Source: Acetobacteraceae bacterium
GTDB lineage: Bacteria > Pseudomonadota > Alphaproteobacteria > Acetobacterales > Acetobacteraceae
DNA length: 64,000 nt
Assembly (NCBI GenBank): GCA_021732665.1
Contig: JAKFUL010000008.1
Span: 1-64,000 of the forward strand
Direction of reading: 5' to 3'
In this document: in pieces, positions 18,963 through 27,377 of the stretch
Layout of the letters: each line of letters starts with the position of its first letter
How positions within the stretch are numbered: the stretch's first letter is position 1
The notes under the pieces: model-generated
What the model was told of the DNA's origin: nothing
Database searches by the model: none
The model's input: only the letters and a program-made list of their open reading frames with translations
Position numbers and translations under genes: made by a program

Positions 18963-19884
18963 ATCCGTCCCGCCGCCGCAAAACCATACGCGCTCGCGGC
19001 CGGTGGCCCGGCCGCGCGTCTCCGTCATCATACCGCACTACAATGATCTGGATCACCTGCGCGAATGCCTTGGCAGGTTGCGGCTGCAGACCTGGCCGGC
19101 GGACCGGATGGAGATCATCATCGCCGACAACAACTCGCGCTGCGGCATCGCGGCGGTGCGCGAGTTGGCCGAAGGCTGCACCGTCATCCCCGCGCCGATC
19201 CAGGGTGCCGGGCCGGCGCGCAACGCGGCGATCGCGGCGGCGGGCGGCGATGTGCTGGCCCTGCTCGACTCCGATTGCATGGCCGCGCCGGACTGGCTCG
19301 AGAAGGGCGTGGCCGGGCTCGAGCTCCATGATTTCGCCGGCGGCACCGTGGTGACGACCTGCGCCGATCCGGCCCGGCCGACCGCCGTCGAGGCCTTCGA
19401 GATGGTCTTCAACTTCAACTTCAAGCGCTACATCACCAAGGTCGGCTTCACCGGTACCGGCAACATGTTCGTGTGGCGCAATGTGTTCGACCTGGTGGGC
19501 GGTTTCCGCGCCGGCGTCTCCGAGGATATCGACTGGAGCTACCGCGCCAGGGCCATGGGCTTCACCCTGGGCCACATCGAGGGCGCTGTGGTCAGCCACC
19601 CCGCGCGGCGCGACTGGGACGAGTTGGAACGCCGCTGGCGCCGTTTGGTGTCCGAACATGTGGCCTTTTGCCGTAGCGATCGCTGGCGCACCGCGCTGCA
19701 TGTTCTGCGCGGGCTTGCCATGCCGCTCTCAATTCCCGCGCATGCCTGGAAGGTGATCCGCTCCGATCGTCTGCCGCATTGGCCGGCGCGCTGGGGCGCC
19801 ATCGGCGTGCTGTTCCGGCTCCGGCTCTGGCGGATGCGGGAAATTCTGGTCTTGACCGCGCGGGGCCCCCCAGCGCAGCCTTGA
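18952..19884 (+). CDS. family 2 glycosyltransferase (310 aa)
   Basis: A GT-A fold inverting glycosyltransferase. The N-terminal beta strand is RVSVIIPHYND, the nucleotide-sugar DxD is in LLDSDCMA, and the acceptor-side motif is SEDIDWSYRARAMG. It probably adds a sugar to a lipid-linked repeat unit at the inner face of the membrane. The C-terminal segment is amphipathic with no clear membrane span. I chose the TTG at 18952 because GAGGG lies seven bases upstream; a downstream GTG just before ARPRVSV is a credible alternative. It is first in a run with the AAC(3)-like gene. Confidence 0.88.
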   Translation: MAPESVPPPQNHTRSRPVARPRVSVIIPHYNDLDHLRECLGRLRLQTWPADRMEIIIADNNSRCGIAAVRELAEGCTVIPAPIQGAGPARNAAIAAAGGDVLALLDSDCMAAPDWLEKGVAGLELHDFAGGTVVTTCADPARPTAVEAFEMVFNFNFKRYITKVGFTGTGNMFVWRNVFDLVGGFRAGVSEDIDWSYRARAMGFTLGHIEGAVVSHPARRDWDELERRWRRLVSEHVAFCRSDRWRTALHVLRGLAMPLSIPAHAWKVIRSDRLPHWPARWGAIGVLFRLRLWRMREILVLTARGPPAQP

Positions 19885-20050
19885 CCATGGTTTACAGCCA
19901 CAGGTTGTCCGCGCTGCGCTCTTTCGCTCACGCGATGAATAGGCGGGGTGCTGCCACAACCCATCCCTGGCGCGATCCCGGCCGGACCAGGATCGTCCCC
20001 TCGCCGCGCCCCGGAACCTGCCTCCGCGCGCTGACCCACCGGGCGCCGCC

Positions 20051-21079
20051 GTGAGACAGCTGGCCGCCGGGCGAGACCTCATCCGGATCGCCGGGGCCGA
20101 GCCTGGGCGGATCGCCACGCTTGCCCAGGAGATCTCCGCCACTGCCTTCGCCATCGCCAGGGCGGCGCTGCCCGATGGCCTGTACCTGCGCATTCGCACC
20201 GCGCGCCGCGAGGCCCGCCGCAGGACCACCCGCCTGACGGTGCCGACGATCATCCCAGCCTCCGGCCTGCGGGCGGAGCTGGCGGCGCTGGGCCTGGGCG
20301 CCGGGCGGGACCTGATGCTGCATTCCGCGTTCCGCGCACTCGGTCAGGTGGATGGCGGCCCGACTGCTTTCCTGGCTCTCCTGGCCGAGGTCGCCGGGCC
20401 GCGCGCCAACCTGCTGGCGCCGACCTACCCGCTGCTCGGCACCATGCTGGAATGGATGGCGACGCCCGACGCCTTCGACATGGCCGCGACGCCTTCCTGC
20501 ATGGGCGCGCTGAGCGAGACGCTGCGCCGCCTGCCCGAGGCCCGCCGCTCGGCCCATCCCACCCATTCCGTCGCCGTCATCGGCCCCGATGCGCGCGCCT
20601 ATACCGAACACCACCATGAGGGCCCGACCCCCTGCGGGCCGCTCTCGCCCCTGGCGCTGCACGCGGCGGGGGATGGCCTGATCGTGGTGATCGGCTCGGG
20701 CGTGGGGCATGTGACGAGCTATCACGTCGTCGAGGACGAGGATTGGCGCTTTCCGCTGGACGTCTACATGCCACGCCTCGCCACCAAGCTGGTGATCTGG
20801 CCCGACGGCCGGCGCGGGCGTATCCCCGTGCGGGTCCATGCGCCCTATCTGCAGCCCTGGCGCATCGACAATTTCGCCCCGAAGGAGCGCCAGTTCCACC
20901 GCCTGATGCGCGAGGCGGGGATCATGCGTGAGGGGCGGCTGGGGGCCACCACCTGCCAGGTGATCGAGGCCAAGGGCCTGCTGGCGGCGCTGCGCGCCTG
21001 GGCGCCCCGAGGGCTGACCATCTACCATTCTCCCGCGCTCATTCCACCGCGCGTGACAGGCTGGTCAGGCGCCGCTTGA
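20051..21079 (+). CDS. AAC(3)-fold CoA-dependent N-acetyltransferase, probably glycan-modifying (342 aa)
   Basis: The protein has the aminoglycoside 3-N-acetyltransferase fold: LMLHSAFRALG, TYPLLG, RSAHPTHSVAVIGPDA, then GVGHVTSYHVVEDE with the catalytic-type His, and a C-terminal RDxx-like tail. In a polysaccharide locus such enzymes more often acetylate an amino-sugar of the repeat unit, so it should not be read as a resistance gene. About 60 extra N-terminal residues precede the conserved fold. The start is a GTG at 20051, 166 bases after the glycosyltransferase, without a strong ribosome-binding site. Confidence 0.8.
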   Translation: MRQLAAGRDLIRIAGAEPGRIATLAQEISATAFAIARAALPDGLYLRIRTARREARRRTTRLTVPTIIPASGLRAELAALGLGAGRDLMLHSAFRALGQVDGGPTAFLALLAEVAGPRANLLAPTYPLLGTMLEWMATPDAFDMAATPSCMGALSETLRRLPEARRSAHPTHSVAVIGPDARAYTEHHHEGPTPCGPLSPLALHAAGDGLIVVIGSGVGHVTSYHVVEDEDWRFPLDVYMPRLATKLVIWPDGRRGRIPVRVHAPYLQPWRIDNFAPKERQFHRLMREAGIMREGRLGATTCQVIEAKGLLAALRAWAPRGLTIYHSPALIPPRVTGWSGAA

Positions 21080-21145
21080 TGGCAATGCGAGGGCCGCTGT
21101 TGCTCTCGGCACGGCAAGATCAGGGTTGGGAGGCCGCATGCGGCA

Positions 21146-22318
21146 TCATGGCACGGGTGGCTTTCCGTCGGTCCCGGGCTGCCGTCCACTTCGCCGCAAT
21201 CGTCGCCGAACGGTGTCGAAGGCCCCCAGCCTCTCAAGCACGGTCTTCGCGGCCGCGGTCGTGCCCGCGGCCGCCCGGCGGGCCAGGTTGGTGACGAGCG
21301 CGGCTGGATAGGGCGCGAAAAGATGAACGGTCGCAACGTCGTCTCGAGAACTCGAGAGCCGTTCCTTCCATTCCGCCTCTCCCATGCCGAAATCGACACT
21401 CGCCACCCCGGCTTGCCGTTCCGCCAGATGCTGCATCACCGCAACGGTGAGGAACCGACCGGGAGAGAAATCGGCGAGGCGTTGATCATAGGCCAGGTAA
21501 TCGCTGTGGAAAATCCCGCGCCGCAGGTCTCCAATCCAGAAACAGCCGGGTTCCGCTCCGCACCACACGACCCAGGCACGCAGCCATCCCGCGCGCGCGC
21601 TGTGCAACAGGCGATCCCGCGCAGCATCGCCATGGACGAAGCCCACGCCAAGACCCCGCTGGTAGTTGTGTTGCATCACAGTCTCGGCGAGCCGCATCAG
21701 ACGGGGTATGTCCGTCTCGTCACGGAACTCTTCAAGGCGGAAGCCGTCGCCAAAGGCGTCCCGCAACTTGCGTTCTCGTTGCCGCTCCTTGCGGCGCGAA
21801 TTAGCGTTGAGACTGGCCATGAAATCACCGGCCAGCAACGCGATGTCAGCGGAGTAGAGCGGGGAGGAGCGCCAGCCGCAATCCCGCAACATCCCCGGGC
21901 GTTCGATGAAACGATGGGTCAGCGGGTGCGACACCGGTGCTGCGTGCAGCATCACGGCATCGGCCTCGCGGGCCGCAAGAAGCCTCTCAAGCGCCGCCAT
22001 CCCGGCCGCGGCGGCCGCATCATCCCAGGCGCCCATCAGCCCGCCATGGATCAATGTCAAAACCTCCAACGCAGGAACCGGCAGATTCCAGCGCCCCAGC
22101 CGTGCGGGCAGTCGAGCCCGCTCGAGCCGGCCGACCGCGATCGCCCGCGTCTGCCCCGCCGCCTCGACATGGAGGAGCCGGATGCCCCGGCACTCGCTTG
22201 CCGTCGCAGCGACCAGACGCGCGAAGCCCGGGTCGGCGTCACGGTGATTGGCATGCGCCGCCCAGAACATCGCGAGCGGGGATCCCGGCTGGGGCGCCTC
22301 CACCACCTCGGCGTGCAT
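21146..22318 (-). CDS. GNAT-fold acyltransferase, CelD/BioF2-like (390 aa)
   Basis: The C-terminal half matches the double-GNAT 'acetyltransferase_6' type found in cellulose and exopolysaccharide loci (CelD) and in FemAB-like enzymes. Visible elements are SLNANSRRKERQRERKL, a basic helix typical of this group, then FWIGDLRRGIFHSDYLAYD and VASVDFGMGEAEWKERL. It probably transfers an acyl group to a polymer precursor in the cytosol. I prefer ATG 22318, twelve bases after the methyltransferase stop; a GTG at 22363 would overlap that gene. The two form a minus-strand pair. Confidence 0.8.
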   Translation of the reverse strand: MHAEVVEAPQPGSPLAMFWAAHANHRDADPGFARLVAATASECRGIRLLHVEAAGQTRAIAVGRLERARLPARLGRWNLPVPALEVLTLIHGGLMGAWDDAAAAAGMAALERLLAAREADAVMLHAAPVSHPLTHRFIERPGMLRDCGWRSSPLYSADIALLAGDFMASLNANSRRKERQRERKLRDAFGDGFRLEEFRDETDIPRLMRLAETVMQHNYQRGLGVGFVHGDAARDRLLHSARAGWLRAWVVWCGAEPGCFWIGDLRRGIFHSDYLAYDQRLADFSPGRFLTVAVMQHLAERQAGVASVDFGMGEAEWKERLSSSRDDVATVHLFAPYPAALVTNLARRAAAGTTAAAKTVLERLGAFDTVRRRLRRSGRQPGTDGKPPVP

Positions 22319-22332
22319 GGGGGGAATTGCAG

Positions 22333-23028
22333 TCAAGGCGAGGATGGAGACCTCAGACGCCACCTGCGCATCAGCGGATCGCAGGCCCCATCGGCGGCTT
22401 CGAAATCCGGATGTCCGTCGAGCACGGCGGCGGAATAGGGTCGGATATAGACCACATGGACCTCGTGTTCGCGGCTGACCTTGGCGAGGTTGTCGAGGAC
22501 GGCGGCCAGGATTGTCGGCCCAAGCGTGGCGCCGGTCATGAACACGATCTGGGGCTCATCGGGAAAACGGTAGATGGAGGCGTCGAGCGTCACCACCTCG
22601 GCATTGGCGATGCCCAGCTTCGCCAGGTTAGCCCGCGCGATATCGGCCAGCTCCACCGCGAACTCCACGCCCACGACCCGCCCGAAGCCAAGCCACCCCG
22701 CCATGATCAGCGGGCGCCCCTTGCCGGTGCCGATATCGACGAAGGTGAATCCCGCCTGGCGCCCCTGCAGGAACTCCATGGAAGCCCGGAAGCTGGGCTC
22801 GTCCATCGGCTGATACCGGCCGGCCGTCTCGGCGCTCTCCACGCTCGCGGCCTGCACGGTGAAGTTCCAGAGGTGCAGCGTGCCGCCGGTGTCCACCCCA
22901 TGGCGGGCATCGAACTCGTCGGCTGACCTGCGCGCCGCGATCATCCGCCCGAACCCCGACACCACCCCCAGGAGGCCGTCCCGCGCCATTGTCTGCCGGA
23001 CCTTGCTGACGAGGAGCCGCCAATCCAT
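22333..23028 (-). CDS. class I SAM-dependent methyltransferase (231 aa)
   Basis: A Rossmann-fold methyltransferase with motif I FVDIGTGKGRPL and an acidic end of strand 2 in VVGVEFAVELADIA. Further strands follow at VVTLDAS and QIVFMTG. The N-terminal 100 residues form an extra lid carrying YQPMDEPSF. In this context it could O-methylate a sugar or lipid carrier. It is first of the minus-strand pair with the CelD-like gene and divergent from the glycosyltransferase at 23287, with a 258-base shared upstream region. Confidence 0.82.
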   Translation of the reverse strand: MDWRLLVSKVRQTMARDGLLGVVSGFGRMIAARRSADEFDARHGVDTGGTLHLWNFTVQAASVESAETAGRYQPMDEPSFRASMEFLQGRQAGFTFVDIGTGKGRPLIMAGWLGFGRVVGVEFAVELADIARANLAKLGIANAEVVTLDASIYRFPDEPQIVFMTGATLGPTILAAVLDNLAKVSREHEVHVVYIRPYSAAVLDGHPDFEAADGACDPLMRRWRLRSPSSP

Positions 23029-23286
23029 GGAACGAACCTTACAACGAAATGGCCCCGTCCCTTAGGTGATCACGGCCCGCCAATCAAGCTTGCGGCGGCG
23101 ATCGCCGGCCTCGATCAGCCGCCGCGAGCCGCGTGGCCGGCCGCGCCACGGATCGCCCGTCGCCAGGGGTTCGAAGGCGACGCGATGCGATCGGCTTGCC
23201 GAACCATGATGCCGAACGCTACGGGGAAGCGCGTCGCCGGGATCGGCCTCGCGGCCGGCGCGGCCTTGGCGCCAGGAGGGCGTCTG

Positions 23287-24270
23287 ATGCGCATCGCCAT
23301 CGTCATCGTCTCCATGGCGAGCGCCGCGCACCTGGCCGCCTGCCTGCCCTGCCTGGCCGCCGGCGGCCACCAGGACTTCACCATCATCATTCCCGAGAAT
23401 GCGGGGGCCGCCGCCGCCGCCGGGCTGCGGCGGGTGCTGCTGGAAGGCGGCATCGTCACCGCAGGGGAGGCGCCGGAGGAGCTGCGTCTGTTCCCCGGCG
23501 GCCAGCCCGTCACGCTGTTCGCCACCCCCGCAAACCTGGGCTACGCCGGCGGCGTGAACGCGGGCATCGCCGCCGCCGGCGAGGATTGGGACGCGGTCTG
23601 GGTGCTCAACCCCGACACTTTCCCCGAGCCTGACGCGCTGGCAGCGCTCATTCGCCGCCAGGCCGAGGGCGGCTACGGCATGGTCGGCAGCCGCCTGCTC
23701 TTCCCCAAAACTGGCCAGGTGCAATGCTGGGGCGGGATCGCCTGGCAGCGCTGGCTCTATCGCGGCCGGCTGCTCGGCTACCGCGCGGCGCGGCAAGCCC
23801 TGCCCGACATCGCCGCGGTGGAGCGGGCGATGGACGTCATCAGCGGCTGCTCGATGTTCGTCACACGCGGCTATGCGCAACAGGTCGGCCTGATGGATGA
23901 GCGCTTCTTCGCCTTCCACGAGGATGCCGATTGGAGCCTGCGCCGGGGCGGCTTCCGGCTGGGCTATGCCCATGACAGCGTGGTGCGCCACGTCCATGGC
24001 GCGAGTAGCGGCTCCTCCCTGCTCGACAAGCGCGGCCGCAGCCGGTTCAACATCTTCCTGATGGAGCGCAACGCGGTGCTGCTGGCCCGCAAGCACACCG
24101 GCGCACGCTTTCCACTGGTCCTGGCGTTGCGCTTCCTGCAGACCTTCGAGGAGCTGCTGCGCAACCGCTCGCCCCGGCATTTCGTCTGGGCGCAGCAGGG
24201 CTTCTGGGCCGGGCTGCGCGGCCAGGCCGGGGCGCCGCCCTGGATGGCGCCGCCGGGCGGGGGCCACTGA
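23287..24270 (+). CDS. family 2 glycosyltransferase, rhamnosyltransferase-like (327 aa)
   Basis: A GT2 enzyme of the WbbL/RfbF type. The motif set is ANLGYAGGVNAGI (diagnostic for this subfamily), VLNPDTFPEPDA in place of DxD, SGCSMFVTR, and ERFFAFHEDADWSLR. A C-terminal basic amphipathic region suggests peripheral membrane binding. The ATG at 23287 follows a strong AGGAGG at the right spacing, which rules out longer starts. It is 106 bases ahead of the polymerase-like gene and probably in its transcript. Confidence 0.9.
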   Translation: MRIAIVIVSMASAAHLAACLPCLAAGGHQDFTIIIPENAGAAAAAGLRRVLLEGGIVTAGEAPEELRLFPGGQPVTLFATPANLGYAGGVNAGIAAAGEDWDAVWVLNPDTFPEPDALAALIRRQAEGGYGMVGSRLLFPKTGQVQCWGGIAWQRWLYRGRLLGYRAARQALPDIAAVERAMDVISGCSMFVTRGYAQQVGLMDERFFAFHEDADWSLRRGGFRLGYAHDSVVRHVHGASSGSSLLDKRGRSRFNIFLMERNAVLLARKHTGARFPLVLALRFLQTFEELLRNRSPRHFVWAQQGFWAGLRGQAGAPPWMAPPGGGH

Positions 24271-24376
24271 CCAACTGGCGCGCGTGCCCGCGATTGCGCC
24301 ACGACCTGGGGCCGGGTATCGTAAGCCTCATTACGGCGACGTTTCGGCGCTGATCACGGTGGGAAAGAGACGGGCC

Positions 24377-25726
24377 ATGGGCTCTGCCGTCACCGGTTCT
24401 CCACGCAGGGGCTTCCCCATCAGGGGCGATGCCGGCCCTGCCGGATTTGTCTCTCCCGCGGCAGCCGCCACGACCACCCGCGCGCCTCTCATCCTGTCGA
24501 TCATGATCATCGCCATCTTGTTGCCGCAGGAGGCAGCCTTCTTCGTCGGCGACACCCGCATGTCGGTGGCGCGGCTCATTCTCTTCCTAGCCTTTCCCCT
24601 GGTGGTGGGGCGCTTCGTGGTGCTGCTGTTTCAGCGTCCGGGCACCAATATCGCCGACGTGGCGGTGCTGCTGGCGGCGGCGTGGTGGATGATCGCGGCG
24701 ATGAACAACACGATCAGCGCGACCAATCCAAGGTGGGTGTTCTTCGCCGGCTCCGGCGCGCTTGAACTCTGCGTCTCCTATCTGCTGGTGCGCGTCTTCG
24801 TGCTCACCACCGCTCAGGCGCGCGCGACGCTGGAGGTGTTCTGCCTCGCCGTGGCGGTGGTGGGCTTTCTCGGCATTGTCGATGTGCTGGCGGGTGACTG
24901 GATCATTCGCGCCACCACCGCGGCGTTCACCGGAGTTCCGCGGCCTTGGGTTCCCGACGACAATTGGCGGCTCGGCCTGTCCCGTGCGTCGAGCACCATC
25001 GAGCATCCCATCCTGTTCGGCACGCTTTGCGCCATCGCCGGCATCATTGCATTGAACGCGCCCATGCGGTGGCGGGTCTTCATCCTGGCCGGCTGCCTCA
25101 CGGGCGTCATCACCAGCGTGTCCTCAGGCGCATTCCTGGCCCTTTTCCTGGGGATCGGCCTCACGATCTATTCCCGGCTGCCGCTGTGGCGCGGCGGCCG
25201 CTGGGCGTTGATGCTGGCCGCGCTCGGTGGAGCCCTCGCCACGATTTTCCTGGTGCACCCCAACCCATGGGGCTTCCTCTTCGAATACATGACCTTCAGC
25301 CCGGAGACCGGGTATTTTCGCTACCTGATCTGGCAGACCTATCTCCCCATCGTGTGGGACTATCCGATCTTTGGTTTCGGCGATTCGCAGGTTCTGGCCC
25401 GGACCGCGGGGATGTCTCCCACCGTGGACGCGCACTGGCTGAACCTGATGCTGCTGATGGGTATTCCCGGCATGGTGCTGACAGCGGCGATGTCGCTCTG
25501 CAGTTGCTCTGTCAATACGAACAATTTTTCATCACAAGTCCTACTGCGCGCGCAGGTGGGATTGGCGCTGGGCATTTCGATCGGCATTTATGTTTTTGTC
25601 GGTTTCACTGTGTTTTACTGGGGAACGTTGTTCATTGTCGGCAGCATGCTGGCCGGGCTTCGGTCAGCCATCGGCAGTGCTGCCGCGACCGACGCGGCAT
25701 ACCCTGGTATGGACCGTGCAGGGTAG
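24377..25726 (+). CDS. O-antigen polymerase/ligase-like membrane protein (449 aa)
   Basis: A polytopic membrane protein with roughly ten to twelve spans and the large periplasmic loop typical of the Wzy/WaaL superfamily. The loop contains GYFRYLIWQTYLPIVWDYPIFGFG, of which IVWDYPIFGFG corresponds to the 'HPxxGxG' family segment, and the following TVDAHWLNLML. It likely polymerises repeat units at the periplasmic face. The start ATG 24377 follows AAAGAGA. The C-terminal part from about 25480 is noticeably richer in A/T and encodes SLCSCSVNTNNFSS, unlike the rest of the gene. Confidence 0.8.
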   Translation: MGSAVTGSPRRGFPIRGDAGPAGFVSPAAAATTTRAPLILSIMIIAILLPQEAAFFVGDTRMSVARLILFLAFPLVVGRFVVLLFQRPGTNIADVAVLLAAAWWMIAAMNNTISATNPRWVFFAGSGALELCVSYLLVRVFVLTTAQARATLEVFCLAVAVVGFLGIVDVLAGDWIIRATTAAFTGVPRPWVPDDNWRLGLSRASSTIEHPILFGTLCAIAGIIALNAPMRWRVFILAGCLTGVITSVSSGAFLALFLGIGLTIYSRLPLWRGGRWALMLAALGGALATIFLVHPNPWGFLFEYMTFSPETGYFRYLIWQTYLPIVWDYPIFGFGDSQVLARTAGMSPTVDAHWLNLMLLMGIPGMVLTAAMSLCSCSVNTNNFSSQVLLRAQVGLALGISIGIYVFVGFTVFYWGTLFIVGSMLAGLRSAIGSAAATDAAYPGMDRAG

Positions 25727-25837
25727 GACAAAGGGAAGTTCCACATCCGCGTCGCTCGACGACTATCGGAGCTGCAAATCGCCCCACATAGCTCTCGATT
25801 GGCCGCTCCGCGCGCCAGATGATCGGAGGATTTCTAG

Positions 25838-26515
25838 ATGGCAGTCAGTGATCCTGGTTATTATACTATCGTCAGGCGCGAAATCGAACATCTTCTGCCA
25901 GACGCCGCCGAAGTGATCCTCGACGTCGGGAGCGGGGCGGGCGGAACCCTGGCATGGCTCGGCGAGCGGTATCCCGCGGCCCGACGCATTGCGCTTGAGG
26001 GAGAAGAATCCTGCCGACGGGCCCTTGAGGCCGCCGCCCACGAGGTCCACATCCTCGATCTCAACGCGCCACTGCCTGCCTTTCCCGCGGCCGACCTGGT
26101 GTTGTGCCTCGATGTGCTCGAGCACCTGGTGAATGCTCAGGCCGTGCTCGGTACCCTGGTGGCGCGCTCGGCGCCAGGGGCCACCTTCATCGTCTCGCTG
26201 CCCAACGTCGCCCACCTCTCGGTGGCGCTCCCACTCATTCTCCATGGTCGGTTCGAGTATCAGGATGCCGGCATCCTCGACCGAACCCACCTGCATTTCT
26301 TCACCCGCGATTCCGCTCTATCGTTGCTGACAGGCGCGGGGCTGCGACCTGTGGCGGGTGTATTGGCCGGGATGAGCGGGCCGAAGTCACGGCTGCTCGA
26401 CCGCCTGACGCTTGGCTTCCTGCGCACCAGGCTTGCGCGTCAACACATCGTCGCCGCCATCAGGCCCGGCGCGGCGGCGGAACCCCCTGGACCCGTCCGC
26501 TGGGTTTTGGAATGA
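25838..26515 (+). CDS. class I SAM-dependent methyltransferase (225 aa)
   Basis: A Methyltransf_23-like protein with motif I VILDVGSGAGG, acidic loop ALEGEES, motif IV-like ADLVLCLDVLEHL, and SLPNVAHLSV. These are the features of methyltransferases that modify glycans or their lipid carriers. A good GGAGG ribosome-binding site precedes ATG 25838. It follows the polymerase-like gene by 111 AT-rich bases and converges on the hexapeptide acyltransferase gene, with 26 bases between the stops. Confidence 0.87.
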   Translation: MAVSDPGYYTIVRREIEHLLPDAAEVILDVGSGAGGTLAWLGERYPAARRIALEGEESCRRALEAAAHEVHILDLNAPLPAFPAADLVLCLDVLEHLVNAQAVLGTLVARSAPGATFIVSLPNVAHLSVALPLILHGRFEYQDAGILDRTHLHFFTRDSALSLLTGAGLRPVAGVLAGMSGPKSRLLDRLTLGFLRTRLARQHIVAAIRPGAAAEPPGPVRWVLE

Positions 26516-26541
26516 TCCGGTTCGCAGCTGCGACATGGCTA

Positions 26542-27225
26542 TCAGCCCAGGCCCAAAAGCACATCGCGTACCCGGGCATGGACAGCGCAATCCCGAAGAT
26601 CGGCTCGTGCGATTGCCCCGACCGGGCGAAGATCGGCCAGGCTTTTTTCCCACCAGCGGCTGGCAAGCAGCGCTTCGCACACCGGCTCAGGGAAGCGGGG
26701 GCGAATGGGTCGGGCGGGTGCTCCGGCGACAATCATGAAATCAGGCACGTCATGGGTGACGACCGAACCGGCGCCGACCACGGCACCCACGCCGATGCGG
26801 CGGCAGCCCTGGGTGATGACGACGAAGTCACCGATCCAGGCATCGGCGCAAACCTCCAGCGTGCCATGCGGCTCGCGTGCCTCGTCTACCACTCCAAATC
26901 CTGGCCGATAGAAGACCGGATGCAGAAACGGCTCCTGCAGCGGGTGGTTGAGCCCCCATCGGACGTAGCGCGCCATCGAGACGAAGCGACCGACCTTCAG
27001 GCCGGGGAGGAAGTTCGCGGGGATCATGCAGGCGCCGTAGCTGAACGTGCCCACCTCCACGCCCCAGATCTCGAGCAGCAACTCGCGCAGCGAAGCCGAC
27101 TGGAAGTCCGACCTCTCCAGGCGGCGCAGAAGGTTCCATACCCCCCGCCGGCCGGCGCTGCGGCGAAGTATGGACTTGAGAACGGGCGCAAGGGGCGATC
27201 GGATGAGATCGGGGTCGTCGCGCAT
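26542..27225 (-). CDS. left-handed beta-helix (hexapeptide) O-acetyltransferase, CatB/XAT-like (227 aa)
   Basis: The C-terminal half carries hexapeptide-repeat turns (DAWIGDFVVITQG, RIGVGAVVGAGSVVTHDV, FMIVAGAPARPI) typical of xenobiotic/serine O-acetyltransferases of the CatB type. Its location in the polysaccharide locus suggests O-acetylation of a sugar rather than chloramphenicol resistance. The catalytic His is expected in the NHPLQEP segment. ATG 27225 has AAGGA upstream; longer in-frame starts look non-coding. It stands alone on the minus strand, divergent from the flippase. Confidence 0.82.
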   Translation of the reverse strand: MRDDPDLIRSPLAPVLKSILRRSAGRRGVWNLLRRLERSDFQSASLRELLLEIWGVEVGTFSYGACMIPANFLPGLKVGRFVSMARYVRWGLNHPLQEPFLHPVFYRPGFGVVDEAREPHGTLEVCADAWIGDFVVITQGCRRIGVGAVVGAGSVVTHDVPDFMIVAGAPARPIRPRFPEPVCEALLASRWWEKSLADLRPVGAIARADLRDCAVHARVRDVLLGLG

Positions 27226-27377
27226 GCCGCGGGTCCTTGGTCGTGCCGCCGCAAAATCCGGCATGGCACCGGGTGCGTCAAGGACATGCCTCCCGGCCCG
27301 CGGCTCACCCATCCAACCGGCTCAGCCGCTGTTCAGGGGCCGGTTTGCCGGAGCAGACAGGGCGTTGCGCCTTGAGC

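Noticed and set aside
20051-21079. Aminoglycoside resistance gene
   Set aside because: The AAC(3) fold is clear, but the setting among glycosyltransferases and the long N-terminal extension favour amino-sugar acetylation.
26542-27225. Chloramphenicol acetyltransferase
   Set aside because: The hexapeptide fold matches CatB-like proteins, but these are mostly glycan or small-molecule acetyltransferases when found in polysaccharide loci.
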